A stretch of 49,371 bases of DNA from JBGYPP01 sp041838515 (GCA_041838515.1 JBGYPP010000066.1:1-49371), one strand, 5' to 3'. Positions 6,711 to 16,010 are shown, counted from the first letter of the stretch. The notes: a model not told the origin generated them from the letters alone. Made by a program: numbers and translations.

Positions 6711-8204
6711 TTACAGTGTATCCGTAAAGCGGGCAAAGGCCTTGCCCCCCTCCGGAGTCCGGGCAAATACGCCGGCATGCTCCAACACCTTGGCAAAAAC
6801 CAGACCCACCTCCTGCTCCAGAGCTTGCTGCAGCGCCAGTCCGCGGGGTATCTCCCCCCACTTGCCGCATATCTCTTTCACCCAATGGGCATGATGGGCC
6901 AGCGTTTCTATGGAGGCCACATCCCTGCCCTCCTCCAGCGCCATGCGTATCTCCTCCAGCTCCCCCATGAGCCTGGAGGGCAGCACGGCCAAGCCCATAA
7001 CCTCTATCAGGCCTATATTCTCTTTTTTGATATGGTGCAGCTCCTCATGGGGATGGTATAAGCCCATGGGATGCTCCTTGGTGGTCATATTGTTCCGCAA
7101 TACCAGATCCAGCTCATACTCCCCATCCCGGCGGCGGGCTATAGGCGTAATGGTATTGTGGGGCTGGGCGCCCGTCCTAGCGAATATACGGGCCGAACCA
7201 TCACTGTAAGCCCTCCACTTCTCCAGTATATATGCCCCACAAGCCTCCAGCGCCTGCCTGTTCCCGCAGGATAAACGGATAACGGACATGGGCCAGGCCA
7301 CCACGCCGGCCCTGACGGAGGGAAATGCGCTGATGGCAAACTCCCTTTCCACCGCTGCCCTGGCCATGGCAAAGGAGTGATTCCCCCCTTGGAAATGCTC
7401 ATGGCTGAGTATGGAGCCGCCGACTATGGGCAGATCCGCATTTGAACCTATGAAATAATGAGGAAAATAATCTACAAAATCCAATAATTTTCCGAATATT
7501 TTGTCATCCACTCGCATGGGCGTATGCTGGGCGTTGAGCGCTATGCAGTGCTCATTGTAATACACATAGGGGGAGTACTGCAAAAACCATGGCTGGCCCC
7601 CTATCTCCAAAGGGATGATCCTGTGGTTTTGTCTGGCTGGATGTCCGGGCCGGCCGGCATAACCCTCGTTTTCGGCGCAGAGCAGACACAAGGGGTAGGT
7701 GTGGGAGGCAGTCTGCCCCGCCAGCGCTATATCACGGGGGTCTTTCTCCGGCTTGGACAAATTGATGGTGATATCCAGCACACCATAGGGCGTTTCCACC
7801 TGCCACTTCCTGTCCTTGGCCACCCTATAGCTGCGTATATAATCGCTGGCCTGGCTCAGCCTATAGTAATACGCCGTAGCCGCCTGGGGGCTGACCTGTT
7901 TGTACAGTCCCCAAAAACGCCGTATCACCTGGGAGGGCGGCGGCGTAAGTATGCCCATCATTCCGGCATCAAAGGCATCCCTGGCGGCTACGCCCCCCTG
8001 CCACAGTCCCGCCTGTTCCCCCTTCTCATTCAAGTCTGCCAGCAAATCCTCCAGTGGCGGCAGCTCCGGCTCTGGCGCATAGGCTTCCAAGGCCTCCAAT
8101 CCCAAATACTCCAATAGACGGTTTTTCGTATATATGGCATCCTCTCTCTCCACCAATCCCGCAGATATGCCATATTCCACCAGCCTGTGTATACCCTTCT
8201 CCAT
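6711..8204 (-). CDS. galT: UDP-glucose--hexose-1-phosphate uridylyltransferase
   Basis: This is the Firmicutes (class II) GalT, about 497 residues. It swaps UMP between UDP-glucose and galactose-1-phosphate in the Leloir pathway. Diagnostic stretches include NEGYAGRPGHPARQNHRIIP, the YFIGSNADLPIVGGSILSHE region and HEHFQGGNHSFAMA. The long C-terminal domain (MGLYHPHEELHHIKKENIGLIEVMG) is typical of this form. I chose ATG 8204, with GAGGGGG five bases upstream and a standard family N-terminus (MEKGIHRLVEYG), over the TTG at 8234. It follows galK by 81 bases in the same direction, forming a galKT operon. galE is not in the window. Confidence 0.96.
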   Translation of the reverse strand: MEKGIHRLVEYGISAGLVEREDAIYTKNRLLEYLGLEALEAYAPEPELPPLEDLLADLNEKGEQAGLWQGGVAARDAFDAGMMGILTPPPSQVIRRFWGLYKQVSPQAATAYYYRLSQASDYIRSYRVAKDRKWQVETPYGVLDITINLSKPEKDPRDIALAGQTASHTYPLCLLCAENEGYAGRPGHPARQNHRIIPLEIGGQPWFLQYSPYVYYNEHCIALNAQHTPMRVDDKIFGKLLDFVDYFPHYFIGSNADLPIVGGSILSHEHFQGGNHSFAMARAAVEREFAISAFPSVRAGVVAWPMSVIRLSCGNRQALEACGAYILEKWRAYSDGSARIFARTGAQPHNTITPIARRRDGEYELDLVLRNNMTTKEHPMGLYHPHEELHHIKKENIGLIEVMGLAVLPSRLMGELEEIRMALEEGRDVASIETLAHHAHWVKEICGKWGEIPRGLALQQALEQEVGLVFAKVLEHAGVFARTPEGGKAFARFTDTL

Positions 8205-8285
8205 CTCTACCCCCTCGTTCCGCAAAAAGGCCAAGCTGCCCTTATCCGGCGGCTTGGCCCCTGTCCCTGCCTTATGATACTTCCT

Positions 8286-9449
8286 CTACAACACCATAGG
8301 GCCTGAACCGGCCTCCACTACATAAAAATCCGCCTCATATCCTATGGCCGCCCGGTAGGCCTCGCCCACCTCACGGATAAAGCTGTCTATATGGGCCTCC
8401 TCTACTATGCTCACCGTGCATCCGCCAAAGCCGGCGCCCGTCATCCTGGACCCTATCACTCCCGGCTGCTTCCAGGCGGCCTCCGCCAGAGTATCCAGCT
8501 CTATGCCTGTCACCTCGTAGTCAAATTGCAGGGAGCGGTGGGAGGCGTTCATCAGCTGGCCGAAAGCGCGTATATCCCCGGCCTGCAGGGCCTCTACAGC
8601 CTTGATGGTCCTCTGGTTCTCATATACGGCATGCTTGGCGCGGCGGCGGTTCACCGGATCCTCTATCGCCAGCTGGTACTTCTCAAATCCATCCTCGTCC
8701 AACTCTCCCAAGGAGGATATGTCCACCACCTTTTGCAATTGGGCCAGGGCTGCCTCACACTGGCTGCGCCTCTCATTGTACTTGGAATCTCCCAGACCCC
8801 GCTTTTTGTTGCTGGAGGCTATAACAATCTTTGCTCCCTGCAAATCCAGGGGCGCATAGGTGAACTCCAGTGTGGCCGTATCCAGGAAGATGGCGTGGCC
8901 GCTCTTGCCCATGGCTATGGCGAATTGATCCATAATGCCGCAGTTGACGCCGTTGAAATGGTTCTCCGAATACTGTCCTATCAGGGCCAGATCCTGGTTG
9001 CTCACATCAAAGCCGAAGAGATCCCGCAGGATAAAGCCGGTCAGCACCTCCACAGAGGCCGATGAGGAAAGGCCGGATCCATTGGGTATATTGCCATAGA
9101 GTAGCAAATCCAGGCCCTGCTCCATCTTCATGCCCCTGCCCTCAAAGGCCCACATCACCCCCTTGGGGTAATTGGTCCATCTTGCCTCCTTGGCCGGAGT
9201 CAGGGAGTCCAAGTCCGACTCCAGCATGCCCAAATTCGGAAAATTCATAGAATAGAAGCGCAATTTCCTATCCTGCCGCCGGCGGGCCACTCCATAAGTG
9301 CCTATGGTCAGAGCCGCCGGAAACACATGGCCTCCGTTGTAATCCGTATGCTCGCCTATCATATTGACCCGGCCAGGCGCAAAGTACGCCTTGACGCCCT
9401 GATCATCCCCAAATACCTTGGCAAACTCCTGTAACAGTTTTTCTTTCAT
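8286..9449 (-). CDS. galK: Galactokinase
   Basis: The 387-residue GHMP-family kinase phosphorylates galactose at C1 with ATP. All three GHMP motifs are present: the galactokinase signature GRVNMIGEHTDYNGGHVFP (about 26-44), the ATP-binding PNGSGLSSSASVE (about 122-134) and the C-terminal GSRMTGAGFGGCTVSIV. The catalytic Asp lies in NCGIMDQFAIA. Length is normal. It is the first gene of the galK-galT unit and has its own promoter upstream (TATAAT at 9507-9502). Confidence 0.97.
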   Translation of the reverse strand: MKEKLLQEFAKVFGDDQGVKAYFAPGRVNMIGEHTDYNGGHVFPAALTIGTYGVARRRQDRKLRFYSMNFPNLGMLESDLDSLTPAKEARWTNYPKGVMWAFEGRGMKMEQGLDLLLYGNIPNGSGLSSSASVEVLTGFILRDLFGFDVSNQDLALIGQYSENHFNGVNCGIMDQFAIAMGKSGHAIFLDTATLEFTYAPLDLQGAKIVIASSNKKRGLGDSKYNERRSQCEAALAQLQKVVDISSLGELDEDGFEKYQLAIEDPVNRRRAKHAVYENQRTIKAVEALQAGDIRAFGQLMNASHRSLQFDYEVTGIELDTLAEAAWKQPGVIGSRMTGAGFGGCTVSIVEEAHIDSFIREVGEAYRAAIGYEADFYVVEAGSGPMVL

Positions 9450-9501
9450 GTCCCATCCTCTCCTGTCGTCCTATGCCTATGGCAAAATTGCTATTATCCC
9501 C

Positions 9502-9507
9502 ATTATA
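9502..9507 (-). promoter_or_regulatory. Extended -10 element upstream of galK
   Basis: TGGTATAAT on the minus strand gives an extended -10 box (TG one base before TATAAT) about 53 bases upstream of the galK ATG. The base run at the expected -35 position is A/T rich without a good TTGACA. This fits an activated or extended-10 promoter. I saw no convincing cre or other operator. Confidence 0.5.
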
Positions 9508-9582
9508 TACCAAAGATAAACAAAAATTCTATGGCATATTTTTATTTTTTTTGCCATTTTCACAGTTTTTCGCTCCGTAGGC

Positions 9583-9613
9583 ACAAAAAGGCCCAGCCTC
9601 CCGGCCGGACCTT
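9583..9613 (-). terminator. Rho-independent terminator after dnaJ
   Basis: On the minus strand an 11-bp stem (9613-9603 with 9598-9588, two G-U wobbles, 4-base loop) is followed by a run of five T. It lies 20 bases beyond the dnaJ stop and ends the heat-shock operon before the galK promoter. Confidence 0.8.
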
Positions 9614-9632
9614 TCCATCTTTTCCATATGCC

Positions 9633-10796
9633 TTACTTCTCCCAAAAATGCTTTTTCTTGGCGCGGTCCGGAGCTTTATCCTCCGCCGCCTTACCCGCCC
9701 CCAGACTGTTGCCGCTGGCCGCATCAAACTGCCTCAGCAATTCCTTGGCCTCGGCGCTGAGCTTGTCCGGCACCTGCACCACCAGGGTCACATAGTGATC
9801 TCCCAGCACCTCCTTATTGCGACGGGTGGGCACGCCCTTGCCCCGCAGGCGTATCTTGGTATCTGTAGCCGTACCCGGCTTGACCTCATAGGCCACCTTG
9901 CCATGTACGGTTTCTATCACCAGCTCTCCTCCCAGAGCCGCCAGAGCAAAGCTCATGGGCACGGCTGAGTAGATATTGTATTCACGCCTCTGGAACAGGG
10001 GATGGCGACCCACTATGATCTCCACGCTCAGATCCCCTCTGGGGCCTCCGTTGATGCCTGGATTGCCCAGGCCGTGAAGCAGTATGCGCTCGCCATTGTC
10101 TATGCCCTGGGGAATGGTGACCGCATATCGCTTGCGGCTGCTCACATGACCGCTGCCCCGGCAATCCTTGCACTTCTCCTTGACTATCTTGCCGGTCCCT
10201 TGGCAGTCCGGACAGGTCTGCACATTGCGCACCATGCCAAAAAGGGATTGCTGGGTAAATACCACCTGCCCCTTACCTCCGCATTTGCCGCAGGTTTCTG
10301 GCTGGGTGCCGGGCTTGGCCCCGCTGCCGCCGCAGGTGCCGCAGACCTCCTTGACAGTAACCTCTATCTCCTTTTCACAGCCGAATACCGCCTCCTCAAA
10401 GCTGATACGCAGGCTGGTCCTTATACTCTCCCCCTTCATGGGGCCATGGGAAGCGCCGCCCCGGCGGCCTCCACCGCCGAAGAAATCGCCAAATATATCA
10501 CCAAATATATCCGAAAAATCCATGCTGCCGAAATCAAAGCCGCCGGCGCCGGGGCCGCTGCCCTGTTCAAAGGCCGCATGGCCAAATTGGTCATACCGCC
10601 TGCGCTTTTCCGCATCGCTCAGTATGGCATACGCCTCCGAAGCCTCTTTGAACTTGGCCTCCGCCTCTGCATCCCCAGGATTCATGTCCGGATGGTACTT
10701 TTTGGCCAAGGCCCTGTACGCCTTTTTGATGGCGCCCTCGTCAGCAGACTTGGAAAGCCCCAACACCTCGTAATAATCTCGTTTTTGCTGTGCCAT
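9633..10796 (-). CDS. dnaJ: Molecular chaperone DnaJ (Hsp40)
   Basis: The 387-residue type I Hsp40 is the J-domain partner that stimulates the DnaK ATPase. It has a J domain (1-70) with the HPD motif in KKYHPDMNPGD, a Gly/Phe-rich linker (about 75-120, GAGGFDFGSMDFSDIFGD), and four CxxCxGxG zinc repeats (CGTCGGSG, CGKCGGKG, CPDCQGTG, CKDCRGSG, about 150-215). Two C-terminal peptide-binding domains follow. It ends the hrcA-grpE-dnaK-dnaJ operon. The 80-base gap to dnaK contains a strong hairpin. The start ATG is preceded by AAAGGA at a longer spacing than usual. Confidence 0.98.
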   Translation of the reverse strand: MAQQKRDYYEVLGLSKSADEGAIKKAYRALAKKYHPDMNPGDAEAEAKFKEASEAYAILSDAEKRRRYDQFGHAAFEQGSGPGAGGFDFGSMDFSDIFGDIFGDFFGGGGRRGGASHGPMKGESIRTSLRISFEEAVFGCEKEIEVTVKEVCGTCGGSGAKPGTQPETCGKCGGKGQVVFTQQSLFGMVRNVQTCPDCQGTGKIVKEKCKDCRGSGHVSSRKRYAVTIPQGIDNGERILLHGLGNPGINGGPRGDLSVEIIVGRHPLFQRREYNIYSAVPMSFALAALGGELVIETVHGKVAYEVKPGTATDTKIRLRGKGVPTRRNKEVLGDHYVTLVVQVPDKLSAEAKELLRQFDAASGNSLGAGKAAEDKAPDRAKKKHFWEK

Positions 10797-10840
10797 TCAC
10801 GATCCATCCTTTCTTGAAGGGCCTGTGTGCAAAAGACTTA

Positions 10841-10869
10841 GGGGGTTTTGCCTCACGGCAAAGACCCCC
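10841..10869 (-). promoter_or_regulatory. Strong hairpin between dnaK and dnaJ
   Basis: On the minus strand GGGGGT-C-TTTGCC pairs with GGCAAA-ACCCCC around a GTGA loop, giving 12 base pairs with one bulged C. The sequence after it lacks a clean T run. It could therefore be a partial terminator or an RNA-processing/stability element that sets a lower dnaJ level relative to dnaK. Confidence 0.6.
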
Positions 10870-10876
10870 ATGCCCA

Positions 10877-12742
10877 TTATAGCTCTCTAAACTCTCCGTC
10901 CACCACATCCTCTGCCTCCGGCTGGGAAGCGGACTCTGTGCCGGCCTGGCCCTGCTGGGCAGCCGCCTGCTGCTGGGCCTGCAAATTCTCGTACATCTTA
11001 CCAAACAATGCCTGGGCGCTGGCGCTGAGCTTCTCCTTGGCAGCCCTCAACTCGTCCACCTCAGCATCAGACATCTCCTGATCCTTGGTTCTCTCCAGTA
11101 TGGCCTTCAAGGCCTCCAAATCCGCCTGCACCTGGGTCTTATCGCTGTCGCTGATCTTGTCGCCCACCTCGCCCAGAGCCTTCTCGGTCTGGAATGCAAA
11201 GCTGTCTGCCTCATTCCTGGCCTCTATGGCCTCTTTCTTCTTGCGGTCCTGAGCCTCGAACTCCGCTGCCTCTTTCACAGCTTTCTCTATATCCGCCTCG
11301 GACATATTGGAGCCGGCCGTGATGGTAATGTGCTGCTCCTTGCCCGTGCCCATATCCTTGGCAGACACATTGACTATGCCGTTGGCATCTATGTCAAAAG
11401 TAACCTCTATCTGCGGTATTCCCCTGGGGGCGGGAGGTATGCCGTCCAGACGGAACTGACCCAAGGACTTATTGTCCTTAGCGAACTGCCGCTCGCCCTG
11501 CACCACATGTATGTCCACAGCCGTCTGGTTGTCCGCCGCCGTGGAGAACACCTGGCTCTTTTTGGTGGGTATGGTGGTGTTGCGCTCTATCAGGCGGGTG
11601 GCCACGCCGCCCATGGTTTCTATGGACAGGGAGAGGGGGGTCACATCCAGCAGCAGAAGCCCGCTTACGCTCTCGTCATTGTCCAGCTTGCCGCCCTGCA
11701 CGGAGGCGCCCAGCGCCACACACTCGTCGGGATTTAAGCTCTTGTTGGGCTCCTTGCCTGTCAGCGCCCGCACCTTGTCCTGAACGGCAGGTATACGGGT
11801 GGAACCGCCCACCAGCAATACCTGATCCAAATCCCCATTGGTCAATCCGGCATCCTTCATAGCATTCTGCAAGGGTATGGCCGTACGCTCTACCAGGTCA
11901 TGGGTCAGCTCGTCAAATTTCGCCCTTGTCAGATTCATATCAAAGTGCTTGGGGCCGTCCTGGGTGGCCGTGATAAAGGGCAGGTTGATATTGGTGGTCA
12001 GCGCGCTGGACAACTCCTTCTTGGCCTTCTCCGCCGCCTCCCGCAGCCTCTGCATAGCCATGTTGTCGCCAGAGAGATCCACGCCCTCAGCCCTCTTGAA
12101 CTCAGACACCATCCAGTGGATGATCTTATTATCAAAATCATCACCGCCCAGGCGGGAGTCGCCGCTGGTGGCCAAAACCTCCACCACGCCATCACCTATC
12201 TCTATAATGGACACGTCAAAAGTACCGCCGCCCAAATCATATACCAGCACCTTTTGCTCTTTTTCATTGTCCAAACCATAGGCCAGAGCCGCCGCCGTAG
12301 GCTCGTTGATAATACGCTTTACCTCAAGGCCGGCTATCTTGCCCGCATCCTTGGTGGCCTGCCTCTGGGCATCATTAAAGTAGGCCGGAACCGTGATCAC
12401 CGCATCGGTAATCTTGGTGCCCAGATAGCTCTCCGCATCCGCCTTGAGCTTCTGCAATATCATAGCGGAGATCTGCTGAGGGGAATATTTCTTGCCGTCT
12501 ATATTGCGGCCATTGTCCGTTCCCATATCCCTCTTGATGGAGGAGATGGTCTTGTCCGCATTGGTCACTGCCTGCCTCTTGGCAGGCTCACCCACCAGCC
12601 TCTCGCCGGTCTTGGTAAAAGCCACTACGCTGGGCGTGGTCCTTGCGCCCTCGGCATTGGCTATGACCGTGGGCTTTCCGCCCTCCATCACCGCCACACA
12701 GCTATTTGTCGTTCCCAAGTCAATTCCTATTGTTTTTCCCAT
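10877..12742 (-). CDS. dnaK: Molecular chaperone DnaK (Hsp70)
   Basis: The 621-residue Hsp70 has the nucleotide-binding domain (1 to about 360) with IGIDLGTTNSCVAVMEGG, a shortened Firmicutes-type subdomain IB, VYDLGGGTFDVSI and VLLVGGSTRIPAVQ. A substrate-binding domain and helical lid follow. The C-terminus reads EDVVDGEFREL, without a strict EEVD. I use ATG 12742, with AAGGAGG at ideal spacing; an upstream in-frame start would add 11 unrelated residues. It is third in the CIRCE-controlled operon. Confidence 0.98.
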   Translation of the reverse strand: MGKTIGIDLGTTNSCVAVMEGGKPTVIANAEGARTTPSVVAFTKTGERLVGEPAKRQAVTNADKTISSIKRDMGTDNGRNIDGKKYSPQQISAMILQKLKADAESYLGTKITDAVITVPAYFNDAQRQATKDAGKIAGLEVKRIINEPTAAALAYGLDNEKEQKVLVYDLGGGTFDVSIIEIGDGVVEVLATSGDSRLGGDDFDNKIIHWMVSEFKRAEGVDLSGDNMAMQRLREAAEKAKKELSSALTTNINLPFITATQDGPKHFDMNLTRAKFDELTHDLVERTAIPLQNAMKDAGLTNGDLDQVLLVGGSTRIPAVQDKVRALTGKEPNKSLNPDECVALGASVQGGKLDNDESVSGLLLLDVTPLSLSIETMGGVATRLIERNTTIPTKKSQVFSTAADNQTAVDIHVVQGERQFAKDNKSLGQFRLDGIPPAPRGIPQIEVTFDIDANGIVNVSAKDMGTGKEQHITITAGSNMSEADIEKAVKEAAEFEAQDRKKKEAIEARNEADSFAFQTEKALGEVGDKISDSDKTQVQADLEALKAILERTKDQEMSDAEVDELRAAKEKLSASAQALFGKMYENLQAQQQAAAQQGQAGTESASQPEAEDVVDGEFREL

Positions 12743-12789
12743 AACGCGCCTCCTTATATGATTGTCCTCGAACACCCCGGCCGGCCGGC

Positions 12790-13401
12790 TTAGGACACTA
12801 CGCCCACCATGCTGTGCCTGACCACGCTGTCCCTGTACAAATATCCCTTTTGCATTTCTACCGCTATCTTGCCGCTCTCCAGCTCCCCATGCTCCACCTG
12901 CATTACGGCATTGTGCAGGTGGGGGTCAAAATCCGCTCCCAGGGCCTCTATGGGCTTTACCCCGGCCTTTTCCAGCTCGGAGAGCAGCTGCTTGTACACC
13001 CGGCGCATGCCGTCCACAAAGGCATCCTCCGCCTGACCCTCCTCCAGGGGCGGCAAACCCCTCTCAAAATTGTCTATGACGGGCAGTATCTTCTCCACTA
13101 TGGCCTTTGCTCCCATGGCATACATCTGTTCTTTTTCTTTGTCCGTGCGCTTGCGGAAGTTTTCAAACTCCGCCCTATGCCTGAGCAGGGCATCCTCCAG
13201 CTGGCGAATTTTTTCCTCCTGAGGGGAGGCTGCCTCTGCCCGGGCTGCTCCCTCTGCCCGGGCTGCTCCATCTGCCCAGGCTTGCGCCTCCTGGTCCGGA
13301 CCCTCGGCCTGCTCTCCTGCCGCCTGCCGGTCTATGGGCTGCTCCTGGGGCATGGCTTCCTGCTCCCTTTGTTCCTTATCCTTATCCTCTGTATGCTCCA
13401 T
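12790..13401 (-). CDS. grpE: Nucleotide exchange factor GrpE
   Basis: The 203-residue protein releases ADP from DnaK. The first about 65 residues are acidic, Gln/Glu/Ala-rich and probably disordered. They contain a short duplication (GAARAE) from an 18-bp tandem repeat near 13244-13290. A long dimerising helix follows (about 65-110, FENFRKRTDKEKEQMY), then the beta-wing domain (KPIEALGADFDPHLHNAVMQVE, VEMQKGYLYRDSVVRHSMVGV). The start ATG lies four bases from the hrcA stop with GGAGGG overlapping the hrcA end, so translation is coupled. Confidence 0.97.
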   Translation of the reverse strand: MEHTEDKDKEQREQEAMPQEQPIDRQAAGEQAEGPDQEAQAWADGAARAEGAARAEAASPQEEKIRQLEDALLRHRAEFENFRKRTDKEKEQMYAMGAKAIVEKILPVIDNFERGLPPLEEGQAEDAFVDGMRRVYKQLLSELEKAGVKPIEALGADFDPHLHNAVMQVEHGELESGKIAVEMQKGYLYRDSVVRHSMVGVVS

Positions 13402-13404
13402 GGG

Positions 13405-14442
13405 TTACCCTCCGTCCTTCTTGTACAGGTTGTCCATCTGTTCCTGCAAATCCCTGAGTGTGGATATCACCTTGTCATAGTCCATACGCTTAGGGCCTAT
13501 AATGCCTATGCTGCCCCGCATACCACCCTCCAGCTGGTATGTGGCCGTCACCACACTGCAATCCTGCATATGGTTTACCGGACTCTCCCGGCCTATATAG
13601 ACCTGTATGCCGGTGCCGCTCTCGTCTGACAGCGCCTCTTGCATCAAATCCCCCAGCAGCTGTTTTTCCTCCAGTGTATTGATCAGCAGACTGGCCTTTT
13701 GATTGTCCGCCAATTCAGGATACCGGAAGATATTTTCCGCACCGCTGGTATAAATCTCCAGATCCTCCGCATCCTGGCCAAATGCCTGAGCCACCTTCTC
13801 TATCACGTGCCCCACCAGCTCCCCGTATTCCCCCGCCTGGCCCTTTAGCTCCAATATGCGGCCCAGGTGGATTTCCTCCAGGGATAGGCCGGCCAGATGG
13901 GTATTCACCAGCATATTCAGCTTGAGCAGAGCCTCATCGCTCAAATCCCTGTCCAGATCCAGGAGATTGTTGCGTATCATATTGCCCTCGGTAACCACCA
14001 CAGCCAGCAACTGCCTCTCCTCCATACGGGAGAGCTGTATAAATTTTAATCTGCCCTTTCTGGGGCTGGGCGCAGCTATCATGGAGGCATAATTGGTATT
14101 TTGGGCCAGCACCTTTACCACCTGCTTGAGCATCAGCTCCATGCGGTTTTGTCTTTCCAAAATCAGGGCTGTGGCCTCCCTGTTCTCCCTCTCCTTGGCC
14201 TCCATCATGGCGTCCACGTAAAAGCGGTATCCCTTATCCGAGGGTATGCGCCCCGCAGAGGTGTGGGGCTGCAATATATACCCCAGCTCCTCCAAATCGG
14301 CCATCTCATTGCGTATGGTAGCCGAGCTGAGGTGCAGGTCTGTATACTTGGAAATGGTACGGCTCCCCACAGGCTCTCCGGTTTCCAAATAATTGCGGAT
14401 GATGGCCTGCAGAATCCTGGTCTTTCTCTCGTCCAGTTGCAC
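13405..14442 (-). CDS. hrcA: Heat-inducible transcription repressor HrcA
   Basis: The 345-residue repressor has a winged-helix DNA-binding domain (1 to about 100; GSRTISKYTDLHLSSATIRN is the recognition region) and the HrcA GAF-like dimerisation domain (about 105-340). It binds CIRCE and is kept active by GroEL. The start is GTG at 14442 with AAGGAGG six bases upstream. A perfect CIRCE lies in its own leader (14464-14490), so the operon is autoregulated. Its position first in hrcA-grpE-dnaK-dnaJ is the classical Firmicutes layout. Confidence 0.98.
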   Translation of the reverse strand: MQLDERKTRILQAIIRNYLETGEPVGSRTISKYTDLHLSSATIRNEMADLEELGYILQPHTSAGRIPSDKGYRFYVDAMMEAKERENREATALILERQNRMELMLKQVVKVLAQNTNYASMIAAPSPRKGRLKFIQLSRMEERQLLAVVVTEGNMIRNNLLDLDRDLSDEALLKLNMLVNTHLAGLSLEEIHLGRILELKGQAGEYGELVGHVIEKVAQAFGQDAEDLEIYTSGAENIFRYPELADNQKASLLINTLEEKQLLGDLMQEALSDESGTGIQVYIGRESPVNHMQDCSVVTATYQLEGGMRGSIGIIGPKRMDYDKVISTLRDLQEQMDNLYKKDGG

Positions 14443-14463
14443 GGCAGTCCTCCTTTTGCGTTG

Positions 14464-14490
14464 TTAGCACTCAACTCGAAAGAGTGCTAA
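14464..14490. promoter_or_regulatory. CIRCE operator (HrcA binding site)
   Basis: TTAGCACTC, nine bases, GAGTGCTAA: a perfect match to the CIRCE consensus. It lies between the predicted transcription start and the hrcA ribosome site. Confidence 0.98.
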
Positions 14491-14504
14491 CGATTGCTAA
14501 ACCT

Positions 14505-14533
14505 AAGATACCACCCGACTATCTATATGTCAA
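14505..14533 (-). promoter_or_regulatory. Sigma-A promoter of the hrcA-grpE-dnaK-dnaJ operon
   Basis: On the minus strand TTGACA (14533-14528), a 17-base spacer and TATCTT (14510-14505) put the transcription start near 14498, immediately upstream of CIRCE. Confidence 0.88.
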
Positions 14534-14555
14534 CCTCTTTAACGGAAATTATTTC

Positions 14556-14588
14556 TAAAGAAAACATAAAGGCCGGCTATTCCCGGCC
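14556..14588 (-). terminator. Terminator overlapping the stop of the membrane protein at 14577
   Basis: GGCCGG (14588-14583) and CCGGCC (14576-14571) form a six-pair stem with the TAG stop in the loop, followed by a T-rich stretch on the minus strand. It would separate this gene from the heat-shock promoter just downstream. Confidence 0.5.
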
Positions 14589-15953
14589 AGTGATCAGAAA
14601 AACGGGCATGGCCCTGCCATAGACCATCCATACGGAGGAGGCAACAAACAGGACAGCGACAGCCGCCTGACCAAGTCTTAACAGCAGCAGAGGCAGCCGC
14701 AGACGGACAGCCGCTTTCTCCATACCCTTGCAGCAGACAAACCAAAACGCCAGCCAAGCCGGCAGCAGATATCGGCCTTGGTGCTGATAATCATATCCAT
14801 GGGCGTAGCGGAGCAAAAGGATGAGGGGCAATCCTATGCTGATCCCCAGCGCCAGCGCCAGCGCCGCCCTCCGGCCCCTCTCCCAGGCCGCCAGGCCCCT
14901 CCAACCGCCCGATAGCGCCAAGTACGCCGCCGAAGAGAGGCCAAACAGCCAGCCAAACAGGGTATACATGCCCATGGGGCCATAGATGGACATGGATCCA
15001 AAGGCCGCCACAAAGCTGTAGTATGCCCCCTCCCAAAAACCCCTTTCCGCAGCCATTTCCCATATGGATATGCCCCGGCTCGCATAAGTGACCATCTTCG
15101 AGGGATTGACTTCCAGTGAGGCATACAGAACAGCCATGGCCTCCCTAGTGCGCAGGCCCAGCATATCCCCCTGGTGTATCCAGGCGCTGCGCAGAAACCA
15201 CCAACCCGCCAAAGCCAGGGTCAGACCCCCGCATATGCCTCCCCAACGCAACAATCCCCGCCAGTCCGCCGTCCCCTGCCTCCGAAAGACAAAGGAGGCG
15301 GCAAAGAGCGGCGCCGCCGCCACCAAGCCGCCATAAGCATTATAATATGACAGCAGGCACAGCGCCGCCCCTCCGCCCAACAGCGCGGCCCTAGGCCCAT
15401 TGTATTCCTCCTGCCACCCCGCTGCCACCGCCAGCGCCATCATGGCCGTAGCCAAAAGGCTCATAGAATCCGTATTGACATAGCTGTGTACAAAGAGGTG
15501 CTGGGGCAGAAACATCAGACCAAAACAAAAAACCCAGGCCCAGCCCCGGTCAGAAAACAGCCTCTTGGCAAGCATATATGCCACATAGGCCATCAACAGG
15601 CCTGAGGCCACATTTACCAGCCGCGCCAGGCGCAGCAAATCCCACAACGCAGCTCCGCCCCCTGCCAGCGCGCGCAGCGCCCAGCCCTGAACCAAATAGG
15701 GAAATACATTGTAAATGCCGTAGGAAAAACCATAGCCGGGTATGCGTATCTCCTCCTCCCAGCCCGTGGGTATGCTGCCGCTCTCATACACATACATAGG
15801 TACCTTGAATCTGGCCCATTCATCAGGCGGATTGCCATACCAGGGCAGGGTATTGCCATGGGGCTGCCACCAGGCCAGGGATATGGCCAAAAGGGCAAAC
15901 AGCCCCAGATACAGGGCCAACAGCCCCGCAGTTATGCCCTTTTGCTTCTCCAT
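14577..15953 (-). CDS. GT-C-like multi-pass membrane protein (putative glycosyltransferase)
   Basis: This protein of about 458 residues has 9-11 predicted membrane helices. After the first helix comes an extracytoplasmic loop with an acidic pair (PPDEWARFKVPMYVYESG), the place where lipid-linked-sugar (GT-C) transferases carry their catalytic acidic residues. The C-terminus is hydrophobic and positively capped. The overall plan resembles ArnT/PMT-like or DUF2142-like proteins, but I cannot assign a substrate. ATG 15953 is used. The longer frame from 16016 runs through the terminator of the upstream gene and is unlikely. It stands apart from the main glycan locus (20-36 kb) but is of the same type. 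Confidence 0.7.
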   Translation of the reverse strand: MEKQKGITAGLLALYLGLFALLAISLAWWQPHGNTLPWYGNPPDEWARFKVPMYVYESGSIPTGWEEEIRIPGYGFSYGIYNVFPYLVQGWALRALAGGGAALWDLLRLARLVNVASGLLMAYVAYMLAKRLFSDRGWAWVFCFGLMFLPQHLFVHSYVNTDSMSLLATAMMALAVAAGWQEEYNGPRAALLGGGAALCLLSYYNAYGGLVAAAPLFAASFVFRRQGTADWRGLLRWGGICGGLTLALAGWWFLRSAWIHQGDMLGLRTREAMAVLYASLEVNPSKMVTYASRGISIWEMAAERGFWEGAYYSFVAAFGSMSIYGPMGMYTLFGWLFGLSSAAYLALSGGWRGLAAWERGRRAALALALGISIGLPLILLLRYAHGYDYQHQGRYLLPAWLAFWFVCCKGMEKAAVRLRLPLLLLRLGQAAVAVLFVASSVWMVYGRAMPVFLITGRE

Positions 15954-15969
15954 AACACACCCCCTGGCG

Positions 15970-16010
15970 AAAAAAAAGAAGCAAGGCCGCCGGCCAGGCC
16001 AGCCTTGCTT
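15970..16010 (-). terminator. Rho-independent terminator after the DUF6465-like gene
   Basis: On the minus strand AAGCAAGGC pairs with GCCTTGCTT around a GC-rich loop, followed by C and eight T. It ends transcription from the gene at 16045-16467. Confidence 0.8.
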
